The notes: generated from the letters alone by a model not told the origin. 64,000 nucleotides of DNA from Piezodorus guildinii (GCA_023052935.1 CM041298.1:53203813-53267812), one strand, 5' to 3'; shown: positions 10,246 to 22,039, counted from the stretch's first letter. Numbers and translations are program-made.

Positions 10246-11035
10246 AACCTTATACCTATAGAGCGATACTTAGACAGTGAACCATTGTGAAACCGATACA
10301 GTCAAAACCAACATATCATAAAGTGATATGGCCTCAATTTGATGACATTAAGAAAGAAAATTTGTTTTTAGAGAATTTTATTTGTTGATATTTATATATA
10401 AGTATTGAGATACAATTATATAAATATTGAACCATTGAGGACAACTCCTAATTTATTTTATATTTTTTAATTATCAATTAGCATATAAAATATTTATTCG
10501 AAAAAATAATTTTTATATTTGGCATTATATATTAACTAATTAATATAAAACATAAACAGTGTCACTTAAAAGCACTTGAATTTGTAATTTGTCAAACATG
10601 AACACTCAATATAAGTACGCTTAGTTATAACCCCTTACTTCTCTTCGCTAAAGAAAGAACCCTAGAGGATATCGTTCTTAAAGTTTATTTCGGGTTAAGG
10701 GAAAGCCTTTCCATACTTCGAGGATTCTTAAACTTTTCAATGGACACCTCCTCATACTTAAAGCCTGGAACTTTCCGCGACAATCTTCAAATTTATTTCA
10801 GAACTTCTAAGCTCAGCGCAATCTCTTTCTGAGGCCAATCAAAGCAGATCTTAATCGCATATGGATTAAGTTAGGTTTCCTGAATTCTCTTGTTCTAATC
10901 ATTAGAAATTAAATTTTATAACATTATTATAGAATGGTTAAAACTCGTTTTAAGATATACAGTTTTGTGTAAAAAAATACCTCATAAATGGGCTTTGCAG
11001 TAGAACATTAGGAACGTTTTGAAATAAGAATTTTT
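10246..11035. other. No recognised feature
   Basis: AT-rich sequence. A patch of higher GC at about 10600-10860 resembles neither the window's repeat families nor a coding region I can read. Confidence 0.45.
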
Positions 11036-11039
11036 TTTT

Positions 11040-11360
11040 TTTTGCGTTAATTATCATTACAATTTTAGTCTAATATTTTCAATAATGAACGTCTGTAATC
11101 GACCAAAAAAAAAAAAGAATTACCCTCACTCAAAATTTAAGGACTTACGTTACGTTTGTCCGCCGTTAGCGGTATTTCGCCGAAACTACGGGAACAATTT
11201 CTTTGAAATTCGCCACAGAAATACTAGGTCATGCAGCGATGATCCAAACACCTAGACGTTGATATCAGCTAGTTATTTTTGAAGATAGAGACAAAACATG
11301 TATATAGTTTTAGAATCAGTAAAGAGCTATAAACAAAACAATAATATGAATTTAAGTAGA
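11040..11360 (-). repeat. Repeat family L, partial
   Basis: It shares 'ctagacgttgatatcagct', 'agttatttttgaagatag' and 'agttttagaatcagtaaag' with the reverse complement of 40010-40540 and 43690-44560. No open frame is seen. The stretch 'tccgccgttagcggtatttc' has a short palindrome. The nature of the family is unknown. Confidence 0.55.
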
Positions 11361-11396
11361 CAGTGGATTTTGGCATAATGAGATGCTATAGACCTG

Positions 11397-11625
11397 GAGG
11401 ATCGATGTGGTCAAGTGGATAGAGCACAGAAGACTACTGTTCTCTGGGCTCTGGGTTCGAAACCCGGCTGTGGTAGAATATTATTGATTCTGTTACTTCA
11501 GACGGAGGGCAGGCAACTCCGTGGTATGGTGACCCTCCCGGGGCACAACCACCCTCTATAAAGTATGAACCCTTGCAGCACTGTTGGCCTATAAACAGTA
11601 AGAATCTCTAGGCTTATTTTCTCGT
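11397..11625 (+). mobile_element. tRNA-derived SINE, family A, divergent copy
   Basis: A tRNA-like head with box A (GTGGTCAAGTGGATAG) and box B (GGGTTCGAAACCC), followed by the family A body: 'gaccctcccggggcacaacc', 'gttggcctataaacagtaag' and 'aatctct'. It is more diverged from the copies at 19578-19881 and 21232-21543 than they are from each other. Confidence 0.75.
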
Positions 11626-11861
11626 TTTTTTTTATACCTGGTATCCGAGAAACGTCCGAAAAGGAAATGAGGTTGAAGTTTTTAACGTACGACCCACGGT
11701 AAAATCAATAACATAACTATTAGTATCTAACATATGGAATCAAAGATACATATGTAAGTATATACATATATAGAATCTGATCTAGTCCAGGAGGTACTAG
11801 TGGACCGGGGTAAGACCGAGCTAAGCGAGAGGATACTGTTTCTCGTTCCTTTAATAATAAT

Positions 11862-11870
11862 AATATATAT

Positions 11871-11922
<52 letters not shown>

Positions 11923-11934
11923 TATATATATATA
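11862..11934. repeat. (TA)n microsatellite
   Basis: Interrupted TA array directly upstream of the mitochondrial 12S copy. Confidence 0.9.
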
Positions 11935-11939
11935 GATAA

Positions 11940-12530
11940 ATATTTGATTCTGGTTTATATCTAGAATAGGTTATTTGATAATTTATAATATGTAAGTTTT
12001 TGCATGATTTTAGGTTAATTATTTAAATAATATTTAACAAAATATATAATACTCGCAGTTTTTATTTTTATAAATATTTAATAATTTAAGATTTAGTTAA
12101 TTTGTTAATGACTAGCAAAAGTTGTGCCAGCATCTGCGGTTACACAATTAGTCATATTATTTTTTTCGGTTAATTATTTAATTTTTTTATTGTCTTGATT
12201 ATTATTTGTTTTTAGGTGAAATTTAAATAATAATTTTTTGGATAGGTAATTATTTTAATGAATATAAGAAATTTTTTATTAAACTAGGATTTGATACCCT
12301 ATTATTTTAAATGTAAATTATTTTTCTCAGTACTATAAGTTATGATCTTTAAATTGAAAGAATTTGACGGTAATTTTAATCATTTTAGAGGAACCTGTTC
12401 TGTAATTGATAATCCACGATAAATTTTACCTTGATTTTTAAATTGGTTTGTATATCTCTGTCTGATTGAGTGTTTTATTAGAATATTTTCTTAAATTTTT
12501 ATTGAAATTTATGTCAGGTCAAGGTGCAGC
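11940..12530 (+). pseudogene. Nuclear copy of mitochondrial 12S rRNA (NUMT), partial
   Basis: Three conserved small-subunit rRNA landmarks appear in the right order and sense: 'gtgccagcatctgcggttac' (12124-12143), 'aaactaggatttgatacccta' in shortened form near 12280-12300, and 'gaacctgttctgtaattgat' near 12391-12410 followed by 'aatccacgataaattttacc'. The stretch ends at 'gtcaggtcaaggtgcagc' (about 12513-12530), a conserved site in the 3' half of insect 12S. The 5' part and extreme 3' end are missing. The flanks are nuclear: an AT microsatellite on the left and unrelated DNA on the right. It would not make a functional ribosomal RNA; it is a transferred fragment. A mis-joined mitochondrial read is the alternative. 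Confidence 0.85.
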
Positions 12531-12661
12531 AATATATTTATAGAAATATATTTAATAGATCAGAAATATATTTATGTTTATAAGTATGGATATAGATAAA
12601 ATTAAATGTTTTTTTATATATACCTATTTTATTAATTATTAATAGTAATGACATTTTTCAG

Positions 12662-12703
12662 GTATGTCGTTCTACTCTGTTTTCGTTCATTGGCTGACCG
12701 ATG
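12662..12703 (+). other. Possible 42-nt micro-exon
   Basis: 'acatttttcag' precedes, and 'gtaagtc' follows, a 42-nt stretch that is open in two frames (one reads MSFYSVFVHWLTD). The splice-like signals on both sides are good, but there is no family match and no linked exon. By chance such pairs occur in AT-rich DNA. Confidence 0.2.
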
Positions 12704-12709
12704 GTAAGT

Positions 12710-13910
12710 CTATCTATTGTATTTTAATATGAGAAACAAAAACATCACATACGATCTGTGGTGTAATTACAATGTAAAATAATTTATTTTTTCTAAAATA
12801 CTAATGTATTACTTATTAATATTTTGCAATTAGTCTAAGAACTACCCTAAAAATAGCTATGTATGACATACTGCAAGTGCACCAATGCGACCGAATGAAG
12901 CACAAAAGTATTGGGCTCTAAGAAATTTAGTATGCTTCAATATAATAATATAGAAGAATTAATCAGAAGATTAAGGATAGGAGGTACCTTCTACGGAGTT
13001 TAGCTGAGTTTAGAAAGAGGATGTCTGCTGAGCTCTGAGCTTTTTAAGTTGGTCTTCGAAAATTTTATAATGCGCTATGATAGTGACAGAAAAGTCAGCG
13101 CTGATAGTGAATGATATGTCAGTATCGTGATAGTACAATACTACCTACCTATTTACAGTCAATACCATATTTTTAAACGTAAATTTTAAATTAATTGTAT
13201 TTGACTTTATATAAATTTTATATAAGTTTTTATAAACAATATTTCGATACCCATTGCGGTTTTTCATCAGGCCGGAGTTAGAAAGCAATTATTCAGGTAG
13301 TAAAGTAAATAGTTTTTCATTCTTTTTAAACAATTTATTGGTCGCTATACGAAACAATAATTTAATGTTTATAACTTTTATCAACGCTTAGCCGAAATAC
13401 TCATACCACTAAGAAAAAGAGAAATTAAACATTTTACAGTTTAGGAATTATAACAGAAACCAAAAATAAGGCATTGGATCGCCTAATGTTAATTAGTTCT
13501 ATACCAACCAAAGATAATGTTATCATTCGAGCACGCCATTTGACCTTGGACGAATAGATTGCCTAGCCAAAATGTTCAATCTTACTTTTCCAACACTTTT
13601 CAAAGAGGATATTTGAGACTGGTAAATACAATTTGAAAGATAACGAAATTAATATGTCTACTATTGATAATTCGTCGCAAAGAACAAAAAAAAAAACATT
13701 AAATGAAGTCGACCGGATCAAATATAGAATTTTCGAATCCTGACCTTGAAAATTCTGGCGAAAATTGTTTGAATATATGGACTTATGTGATTGAGCTGAG
13801 GGTTTCCACAAACCATCAATTCCACCCGCATCCAATCCTTGCAATTCAAACTCCTAAGAAAAAAATCCTAAACACTCCTTACTTGGACACCAATCAAACC
13901 ATCCGTAGGA
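12710..13910. other. Mostly unrecognised, with one hammerhead-like motif
   Basis: On the minus strand at 13242-13278 the order CCTGATGA, 'aaaacc', loop, 'gggtatc', GAAA again resembles a hammerhead core with a paired stem. The rest, including short open frames around 13560-13920, shows no recognisable protein family. Confidence 0.4.
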
Positions 13911-13916
13911 ATTACC

Positions 13917-14118
13917 TGTAGCACGGTGGTTAGCATGACAGTAGTAAAAAATCCTTAGTTATGCCATCCTTCGGAGGGGACGTTAAAAGGTGGTGCGATG
14001 TCAGGTACTCGTTAGAGATCCCTATCCTAATTAAACCTGGATAGACAAAATTCAGGACTCCCACTGTAGCATCGTCCGATTAGCTACAGCAGCATAAAGG
14101 GACGATAAATAAATAAAC
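13917..14118 (+). mobile_element. SINE family B, internally deleted
   Basis: The body matches the other B copies ('gaggggacgttaaaaggtgg', 'ccctatcctaat', 'actcccactgtagcatcgtc'). The head has a box A-like 'gtagcacggtggttagcatg' but then jumps directly to 'agtagtaaaaaatcc', so box B is deleted. It ends in a short (AAAT)-type tail. Confidence 0.75.
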
Positions 14119-14320
14119 CAAACCATCCGTAATGTTCTAAATATCCCATTTGTTAATTGTTGACTAAGCCGAAATAGATATACCAAGCTGTAGTCCTCCG
14201 AAATACGATGGCCTCGGGATCTCCTGAATAAAAAAAAAAAAGTTTTACCTCTGATTAGTATCTTTATTAATTATCCTTATTGAGAGAAGCAATTTCTATG
14301 ACCACTGACTGTATATTTGC

Positions 14321-14358
<38 letters not shown>
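14321..14358. repeat. (TA)n microsatellite next to a SINE head
   Basis: TA array whose last unit touches the first base of the SINE A head. Confidence 0.85.
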
Positions 14359-14361
<3 letters not shown>

Positions 14362-14450
14362 GAGCGACGTGGTCTAGTGGATAGAGCGATAGTCTACTGT
14401 GCTCCGGGTCCTGGAATCGAATCCGGGTTGTGAGGGAATGTTATTTAGTT
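14359..14450 (+). mobile_element. SINE family A, head only
   Basis: 'gggagcgacgtggtctagtg' with 'gatagagcgatagtctactg' and a box B-like 'ggaatcgaatccgggtt' match the tRNA-derived head of family A. The body is absent after about 14450. Confidence 0.7.
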
Positions 14451-14785
14451 TTAAAAAATTGAAGAAATAAATTGTAATGGCTAGAATGTTTTTTATGTAT
14501 TTAGTCATTGAATAGAAAATAAAAAAATGGTGTTAAAAATATATCTTTCAATTATATAATTGTTTTCGATCGTCATCCATTTCAATAATTGTTTTGTGTG
14601 TTAGGAGATTGTGTGAGATATTTTAATCATAGCTAATGGGTTGTAATCTGTGACTAAAGCACTCCACGCCATCATTATTTGAAACACATTAATATTAAAA
14701 CACTTGAACGCCTATTAGATGTTTTGTCAAAAGTACGAAAATTAAATACAGATTCTCAAGATGTTTCAATAACAACGATTAAAAA

Positions 14786-14787
<2 letters not shown>

Positions 14788-14859
<72 letters not shown>

Positions 14860-14880
14860 TATTTATTTATTTATTTATTT
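14788..14880. repeat. (TA)n then (TTTA)n compound microsatellite
   Basis: About 34 TA units followed by about six TTTA units. Confidence 0.9.
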
Positions 14881-14955
14881 TTTATTTTTTTTATTAAAAT
14901 CAATTGGGAAATAAGTCTATATAACTGTCTCTCCTTCTTCTTATCAATCTTTATT

Positions 14956-14995
14956 AACGTTTCGATCCCTTGGTAGATTTATGGATCATTTTCAA
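14956..14995 (-). other. Hammerhead-like motif relic
   Basis: Minus strand: 'aatgatccataaatctacc' followed by 'aagggatcgaaacgtt'. GATCC can pair with GGATC next to GAAACGTT. It is a weaker relative of the motif at 8952-8992. Confidence 0.3.
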
Positions 14996-15029
14996 AAATT
15001 GAAAGTGTTCATAAATATATTAATATTAC

Positions 15030-15870
15030 TTTTACTTACTATAAAATATAGTAAGTGAAAGTATTGCGATCGTGAAAATTTTGGAATTCGAGTTTTCCAC
15101 GGAAATATACGTTTTAGTATCCCCTGAGTCCAAATGACCAAGTCCCGCAAAAAAGGTATGTGTGTGTGGTAAGTCTAGCACGAAAACTAAATTTTGTACA
15201 TTACCGAAATTTCATATTTAGTACAAGAATGCGCCCGAGATGGTACAGCAACCTTTTTCTCTAAAATCGGCTGACCGAAACTGATACTTTATCCAATCCA
15301 TTTCGCACATTTTTCGATTTTCTCAAAACTCTAACATTTTGATTAAACGCTTTTTTCGATGTAGATTTTATGGCTATTATACGTTAACGTTTATTCTAAT
15401 TTAAACAGTCTGCAGCTTAATACGTTTAATTTTATAGTTTGTTCTAAAGTATCTTTTAATTTTGTTTTACTAAGAATATTAAAAAATATAACTTATATCT
15501 GATAAAAAAAAGGTAAATATATATGTTGAACGAATTTGATATCTAACTAAAGGTGAAACTGCAAAAATATTTTTACAATATAGAAGTATAATATACCGTT
15601 GAAAGCTAAAGATTTTAGAAAAAAATATTAATGTTATACTCAAGGCTGTAAAAGTTAATAAAGTGTGATGAATAACCGATAAAAGTACATGATTATTTTA
15701 TTTATTCATGTAATAGTTTTTTAAATAAAACACATGTTTCTATAGAAATTTATTTAATTAATTCTTTATTAGTTTCACTCATTTTTATCTAGCTGTATTT
15801 TAAAATTCTTTAATCCTTTTTAACAGCGGCAGTAAGTAAAAGTGGTGTGCTGCCCGCACCAGATTTTTTT
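15030..15870 (+). repeat. Repeat family G, near full length
   Basis: It begins with a hairpin end ('cttttacttactataaaat' and 'atagtaagtgaaagtattgc') and ends with 'gtaagtaaaagtggtgtgct' and 'gcccgcaccagattttt'. The body has the ordered blocks 'ccaagtcccgcaaaaaagg', 'taagtctagcacgaaaac' and 'tttcatatttag'. No coding potential. Orientation + means the hairpin end comes first. Confidence 0.75.
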
Positions 15871-16294
15871 ATTTTAATATAGAATTTAATGCTATTTTGA
15901 CTAGATCTTCATTTATTTTTTATTTGATCACCATTCTCAGTATTACACGCTTAAATTAGATAAATAATTACATAAAATAGCATCGGTCAATTATTTCTTA
16001 ATAGTAAAAGTTATTTATATCAGTAACTACTATTTCAGTTCCCTTTTGATCTCGTAAATTCAGTCGACCTGGTTCACAAGAGCGGAAAATCCGGTGCCAT
16101 TTTGGAACTCGAACGGAAATAGGAAAACGTGACTTTTCTCAAATGGCGCGTTCTTAAATGGCATAGCCTCCAGCGCACTCTAGATACGATAGACATATCA
16201 ATACCTTGAATGAAGAGTTGATTACATTATTTGAAGAAATCAAAACAAAAATATGTTCTTCGAAATATTTATTATAACTATAAAATAATCAAAA

Positions 16295-16515
16295 AATCTT
16301 TTTCGCGTAACACACAACATTCACTTACCTCTGTTGTTGAAATCAATTTAAAAACATTTTTTTTAATTTTTATTGTTTGCTTATCCGCCTCTACCCTCAA
16401 GGGTCATTGGCGTAATCGAACTGATTATATGAACTCAAATCACCATAAACCACAAAATTAGATTTGAAAATACGTTAAAAAATTAAGTTTCAATAGAAAC
16501 ATGTGGTTCATATAA
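16295..16515 (-). repeat. Repeat family G, end fragment
   Basis: 'cgcgtaacacacaacattc' with 'acttacctctgttgttgaaa' and 'caatagaaacatgtggttc' match the TGGTGC end of family G; most of the body is deleted. It lies head to tail with the next copy. Confidence 0.55.
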
Positions 16516-16522
16516 AATATTT

Positions 16523-17375
16523 TTTTTAAATTCTGGTGCGCGTAACAAACGACTTTTGTTACGTCCGTTGTTAAAATTGATATCTCCATTCAAATAAATT
16601 TAAGAATTTTAAAATAAATCTAGAGAAGAAACTAAATTGCTAGAGAATTGATTGGATTGAGTTTCATTAGAAACATGTCTTTTATTGAATAATCAATCAT
16701 ATTATTATCTACAAATATTAGTAGGTTTTATCGGCTTTTCATCACTTTCTGTTAACTGTTTTAAGTTTGTGTATAGATACTTTTTTTTTCTAAAATCTTT
16801 AGATTTCCAACGGAACATTATACATCGATATAACTATTTTTATGTCCAAAAATACAAAAATGATAACAAGATAATTTGGTTAATTTTATAAAACCTACAA
16901 AGTTAAAGGTACTTTAGAGAAATTTAATATTTAATATCGTCATTTAAGCTCTGTCAGACTATTTCAATCAGAATTAAACCTACATGAATTTAAATCCTAT
17001 AAAATTTTACATTACTATAGTGAGTTTAATCAAAATCTTTAGAGCCGTTTTTGAGAAAATCATAAAAAAGGGCAAACTACATAACATAAAGTGGCTCTTC
17101 TGGCTAGAGGATTTAAATGATTAAAGTTTCTGTAGCATCTCGGGCGTAGGATCGTATTAAATATGAATTTTAAGTTTCATAAGACTTTTTGTTATCGCAC
17201 TAGACATAACACACACGAGCATACACACACACAGAGCTTTTTGCGGGACTTCGTAATTTGTACTTAATGGAATCTTAAACGTGTATGTTCGGTGAAAACT
17301 CGAATTCGAAAATTTTCTTGATCGCAATACTTTCCCTTACTATATATTTCATAATAATTAAGTGAAGGTAATATA
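16523..17375 (-). repeat. Repeat family G, near full length
   Basis: It starts with 'tggtgcgcgtaacaaacgac' and ends with 'gatcgcaatactttccctta', 'ctatatatttcataat' and 'aagtgaaggtaa', that is the hairpin end. The order of internal blocks is the exact reverse complement of the copies at 15030-15870 and 18335-19207. Confidence 0.75.
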
Positions 17376-17439
17376 AATTATTATTTACAATTATTACTAA
17401 AGTTTATGCACTTTTCGTCTTACTGTATTACGTTTTACA

Positions 17440-17890
17440 GTTTTGTATACAAAATACCATTTTTTTCTTGAGTTTTCCGAAGGTAAATGATACATCTATA
17501 ATAATATTCTAGTGTAAACAAAAAAGAAAGAAGTTTATTAGTTTTCCAATTTGGTTTGTTATAAAATTCGATTAATACCTATGTAGTCGTGTTTTATCGA
17601 TATGTGTCATTTTTTTCAATCAACAAAATTAAGGGTACTTTAGAAGATGGAAATTTAGAATATCGGCATATTAGGCTTGTCAGACTATTTCAATCAGAAT
17701 GAAACCTTCTTAATGTTAATTTTTACATCGATTTAAAGAGTTTAATCGAAATCTGTAAACTGGTTCGCCGATTTATATGAAAAGTTTTTGTTTTTGTGCA
17801 AGACTGATCGCATACAGACATTTTCGAGTATCTTAATTTTTTGGACTCAGGTTCGGACTCTATATAAATAAGTTAGTAAACCTAGAAAAT
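17440..17890 (-). repeat. Repeat family G, rearranged fragment
   Basis: The central blocks ('gggtactttagaagatgg', 'atcagaatgaaacct', 'gtttaatcgaaatctgtaa') are present, but both ends and parts of the middle are missing. Confidence 0.5.
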
Positions 17891-18334
17891 ACGTTAAGAA
17901 TATACTTAGAAGTTTTTCTGATCATAAAGAATAAAAATTGGAAAAACAAGCTTATTCTGAATGCCAGTCATCCCCGACTGACTTCCAAGATCCAAATGAG
18001 TTTCTGCAACTCTCGTTAGGCAAAGTCTGAGGAGGCATATCAAAACGCGATAGTAATGGCCTTTGGATACCCATTACTAAGCAGGAATGGATAAAGGATT
18101 TCCAAGTACTTTTTGCAAATCTGTGAAAGATTATTTTCGAAATTCTCGTATATTTTTCGTGCTAAAACTACGTTTGTAACATTCATAACTTATTCTAACA
18201 AGCCGAAAGGTAAGTGGGTTTAGAGAATGCACTAAAGGGATTATTAAGTTTCGGTTTGTATTACATAGTTATATTATAAATTATAATTATAACATTTACA
18301 TTCCTTTGAAATTTTGAATTTTATAAAACAGTCA
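17891..18334. other. No recognised feature
   Basis: No gene or repeat family recognised. Confidence 0.45.
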
Positions 18335-19207
18335 TTTTTTTTACTTTCACTTACCAATGTATGAAATATATAGTAAGGGAAAGTATTGCGATCGTCAAAA
18401 TTTTCAAATTCCAGTTTTCAACGGAAATACACGTTTCAGGGTTTCCTGTGTCTAAATAACCAAGTCCCAAAGAAAGGTCTGTGTATGGTAAGTCTAGTTC
18501 AAAAGCGAAAAGACACTGAAATTTAAGAAAACTATAGGCGCGAGAAGTTACAGCAACTTTTTTATTAAAATCCGCATACCAGAAGAGCCGCTTTATAACA
18601 TGCATTTTACACCTCTTTACGATTTTCTCAAAAACGGCTCTAACGATTTTGATCAAACTCGCTATATTGATGTAAAATTTAATGGGCTTTAATATCATGT
18701 AACTTTAATTCTAGTTGCGATAGTATGACAGGGCTTAAATGCCGATATTTTAAAATTTCTTCCTCTAAAGTACCTTTAAATTTATAGATTTTTATAAAAA
18801 TAACCATATTATCTTGTTAGCATTGATAATTAACAACTAAATATGCAAGTTGAGCGTTAGCTGATAAACAACTAAAGGAGAAAACTGAAAAAATATTTTT
18901 GTAATCAATTTTTTTTTATTTTTGGACATAAGAACAGTAATAAACCGTTGGAAAGCTAAAGATTTTAGAAAAAATATTATCTTATACACAAGCTTGTAAA
19001 AGTTAATAAAGAGTGATAAAAAGGCTATTTTTTTTTTAGATAATAATATCATCGATTTTTTAATGAAACACATGTTTCTATAAAAAATTTAATTTAATTA
19101 GTTATTTTATTGTTTAAAATAATTTTTATTTCTAACTGTATTTGAAAAATTATTAAATTGATTTTAAAGCAGAGGTTTGTGAAAGTCGTGTGTTGCCCGC
19201 ACCAATT
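18335..19207 (+). repeat. Repeat family G, full-length reference copy
   Basis: About 870 bp. The left end 'tactttcacttaccaatgta' and the facing 'tagtaagggaaagtattgcg' form a hairpin. The right end is 'gtgaaagtcgtgtgttgccc' followed by 'gcaccaatt'. A 13-bp ACTTTCACTTACC near the left end occurs inverted near the right end in other copies. No open frame of note is conserved between copies. Confidence 0.75.
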
Positions 19208-19577
19208 ATTATTTTTTTTTTTTTATATACATTCCATTACCTTATTGTCTGTGCATTGTTTTATGAAAAATATTATATGATAAATTTCATAAATTTTTTT
19301 AACTATCTGATTGTAGTAAATTATTCACATGGACGATTTTCCCTCTCTATTACCTATTTCTGCCATAAATACCGTCACAAAAGTTGAACTAAGTTTACAT
19401 CCTTTGGTATCATTCAGATAATCCTCACATCTATCAGATTATTTTCTTTACTTGTCTGTGTAATAATAACAATTAGTTTTTATTTTTCTTTGACTTAACA
19501 TGGAGTGGGGTGATGGAGAAAACCGAATAGTTTTGGTCACCTTTCACAAAGTTGAATAATGTAGGCTAGAAATTAAA

Positions 19578-19881
19578 GGGAGCGGCGTGGTCTAGTGGTT
19601 AGAGCACTAATCTACTATTCCCCGGGTCCTGGGTTCGAATCCCGGCTATGGCATAATATTATTTATCCTTTTAATTCAGCCGGGGGGCAACCCTAGGATA
19701 TGGAGACCCTCGTGGGGCAGACCCAGCCTCTTTAAAGTGGGAACCTAAATTGGGGAAAAACTTGGCGGCTAAGCACGACCAAGACCTAATCACCTCATTG
19801 CCGACCGTTGGCCTAGAAACAGTACGAATCTCTATATGTACTGAGTCCAAGACCCTTCATGGGTTGTATTGGAACAGGTTA
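19578..19881 (+). mobile_element. SINE family A, full-length copy
   Basis: The head has 'gggagcggcgtggtctagtg', box A-like GTGGTCTAGTGG and box B GGGTTCGAATCCC. The body runs through 'gaccctcgtggggcagaccc', 'tgggaacctaaattgggg', 'tcattgccgaccgttggcct' and ends near 'catgggttgtattgga'. It is transcribed by RNA polymerase III from the internal promoter and mobilised by a LINE in trans, as known for SINEs. Confidence 0.85.
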
Positions 19882-20114
19882 ATTTTTATGTTAGAGATTT
19901 TTTACATTTCGAAACCTTTAAGTATCAGTCGTATGTTTGTGTACCGCACTATAAATAGATAAAATGAAACTCTATATGTATGTAACAGACTTTGACTATA
20001 ACAAATCAGAAGAAATCATAAGAAAACAACAAATCATGTATCTCGCATGATAAACTGTTACCTTAGTAAGGGTACATTTCAAAGAATGACAGAATAAAGG
20101 CTAACTACTTTCCT

Positions 20115-20462
20115 AAAATTAGAGTGAATAAATGCAAGTGCTCTTTGGCCGTTACACCAATGATCTTCAAAAAATTTTGATTGGCGATGAGAAAGTGTCT
20201 AAAGTCCAAGAAACATTTAATCACTAAAATAATCGTCTGTATGCACACAGCTCTAAATAAGCCCAGGTAGTCATTAGAAGAGTGGAAAGATATCATGACT
20301 CTAGCTCCATTTTTGTTATAAACGCTAAAAACTATCATGACAATATTTTGGAACCTGTTGTCAAGACTCTAAATGATACTATGTTTAATGGAAGTCATTG
20401 GGTTTTCCAGCAGAATTCCTCTTCATCTCCCAAGGCCAGGCCAACATAGGAGAAGCTGCAAA
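20115..20462 (+). pseudogene. Tc1/mariner transposase relic
   Basis: Plus-strand translation shows LIGDEKVSKVQETFNH, the region of the first catalytic Asp. It continues into 'RRVERYHDSSSIFV' and then KNYHDNILEPVVKTLNDTMF followed by WVFQQNSSSS. In related transposases the last block is FQQD, so the second catalytic Asp has become Asn here. Stops interrupt the frame, and the C-terminal third with the last acidic residue is missing. The element would have cut and pasted DNA. No terminal repeats are visible nearby. Confidence 0.65.
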
Positions 20463-20635
20463 AAAAAAAACAATCCAGCGTTCGTCTCTGGCTCGGATTG
20501 TCCCTCAACAATCACCCAAGACAAATATAACTTTTCTGTTTATATCTGCGTATATTTCCTTGTAACAATATTTATGGCAGGACTAGGTACACTTAGAAAG
20601 AAGAAAAAAAAAAAACTATATCTTTTTTTTTTTTT

Positions 20636-20918
20636 CATTTATTTATTTAACGTCACTTTATGCTACTATGGCTAATCGGACGATGCTACAGTGGGAGTCC
20701 TAAATTTTGCCTATCCAGGTTTTATTAGGATAGGGATCTTTAACGAGTATATGACATCGCACAGGCTCGGGACCACCTTTTAACGTCCCCTCCGAAGGAC
20801 GGCGTAACTAAGGATTTTTTACTCCCATTAAAAAATCCTAGGACCACCTGCGGATTTGAACCCGTGACCTTTAGCATGGGAGGCTGTTACGCTAGCCACC
20901 CAGCTACAAGTGATCCCA
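20636..20918 (-). mobile_element. SINE family B, full-length copy
   Basis: Read on the minus strand it starts with a tRNA-like head: GTAGCTGGGTGGCTAGCG, then 'cctcccatgctaaaggtcac' and box B GGGTTCAAATCC. The body follows with 'ggtcctaggattttttaatg', 'ttacgccgtccttcggaggg' and 'gatccctatcctaataaaac'. It ends in an (AAAT)n tail. This copy defines the family in this window. Confidence 0.85.
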
Positions 20919-21231
20919 AAACTAAGTCTACACAGTATAACATTAGATTTGACATAATATAAGATCTATATCTGGCCAAGAAAATAAATTAATACAAAAT
21001 ATAATAATTTAACATATATAAAAATAATATAGTACAATAATTAAAAATACATTCTTCTTGTAACTACATAATAAAAAAAAACTGCAATAAATAAAGAAAC
21101 TGCACTAAAAAGAAAAGTTGAAAATACATATAAATAGGTGTGAAAAAATAATAGTATTGATTAAAATCCAACTAAAATTATTCTATTGACAGGCACTGTC
21201 ATTTAAGGATACGAGAAGGTACTGAAAAATA

Positions 21232-21543
21232 CCTTACCTGTACCACTACAACCCATGAAGGGTCTTGGGCTCAGTACATATAGAGATTCGTACTGTTTCT
21301 AGGCCAACGGCAGTGCAATGAGGTGATTAGGCCTTAATCACGTTCAGCCGCCAGTTTTTTCCCCAATTATTTTGGGTACCCACTTTATAGAGGCTGGGTC
21401 TCCCCCAGGGGGGTCTCCATACCCTAGTGTCGCCCCCCCGACTGAATTAACAGAATAAATAATATTCTGCTCAGCCGGGATTCGTACCCAGGACCCGGAG
21501 CACAGCAGACTAGCGCCCTATCCACCAGACCACGCCGCTCCCA
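21232..21543 (-). mobile_element. SINE family A with 12-bp target duplication
   Basis: Full-length copy in minus orientation, ending in the head 'ccagaccacgccgctccc'. Perfect flanking direct repeats TACTGAAAAATA lie at 21220-21231 and 21544-21555. The clean duplication marks a fairly recent LINE-mediated insertion. Confidence 0.85.
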
Positions 21544-21821
21544 TACTGAAAAATAAGATACCCGTATTTAAAGGTGGGAAAAGAAGGCAGATGATGGATG
21601 TTTGATACGAAGGAATTCCAGATACTAGTGGAACGAGCTAGAAAAGAGCATTCTTTATTTTTGGATCTGTGGGAAGAAGTACAGACAGGATCTCTTTTCC
21701 TGTGAATACATTGATACAGATAGGGTGCTGGGAGTGATGAATAATAGTTGCATGGGTTTAAGCGGTGTTAATATTTTTTTATATAAAATTACTGTATAAT
21801 TAGTAATAATAAAAGTTAATG

Positions 21822-22035
21822 GTGGCGGGGTGGCCGAGATGGTTAGCGCGCGTTGCTTTAAACACGCGTTGCCTAGCTAAAAGACAACAAATACTTTGAA
21901 ACCAAAAATTACGAGTTAAACTCTCGGAACCGGAGGGGACTTTCATCTCGGCATTAATTCCCTCTCACCCTCTGGTCCGAGAAACCCCCGTATAGCCTTC
22001 AAAGGCGAGGTAGGGATGGAAAAAAATAATAATAA
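21822..22035 (+). mobile_element. tRNA-derived SINE, family C (tRNA-Leu/Ser-like head)
   Basis: 'ggtggcggggtggccgagat' and 'ggttagcgcgcgttgc' resemble the 5' half of a class II tRNA, with box A GTGGCCGAGATGG. The expected box B is degraded ('cgagttaaactctcgg'). A body with 'ccctctcaccctctggtccg' and an A/AAT-rich tail follows. It is the only copy of this family in the window. Confidence 0.6.
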
Positions 22036-22039
22036 AAGT

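Noticed and set aside
18351..18698. 115-residue open frame on the minus strand, and similar frames at 18837-19073 and 38539-38868
   Set aside because: They lie in family G copies, are not conserved as frames between copies, and show no protein motif.
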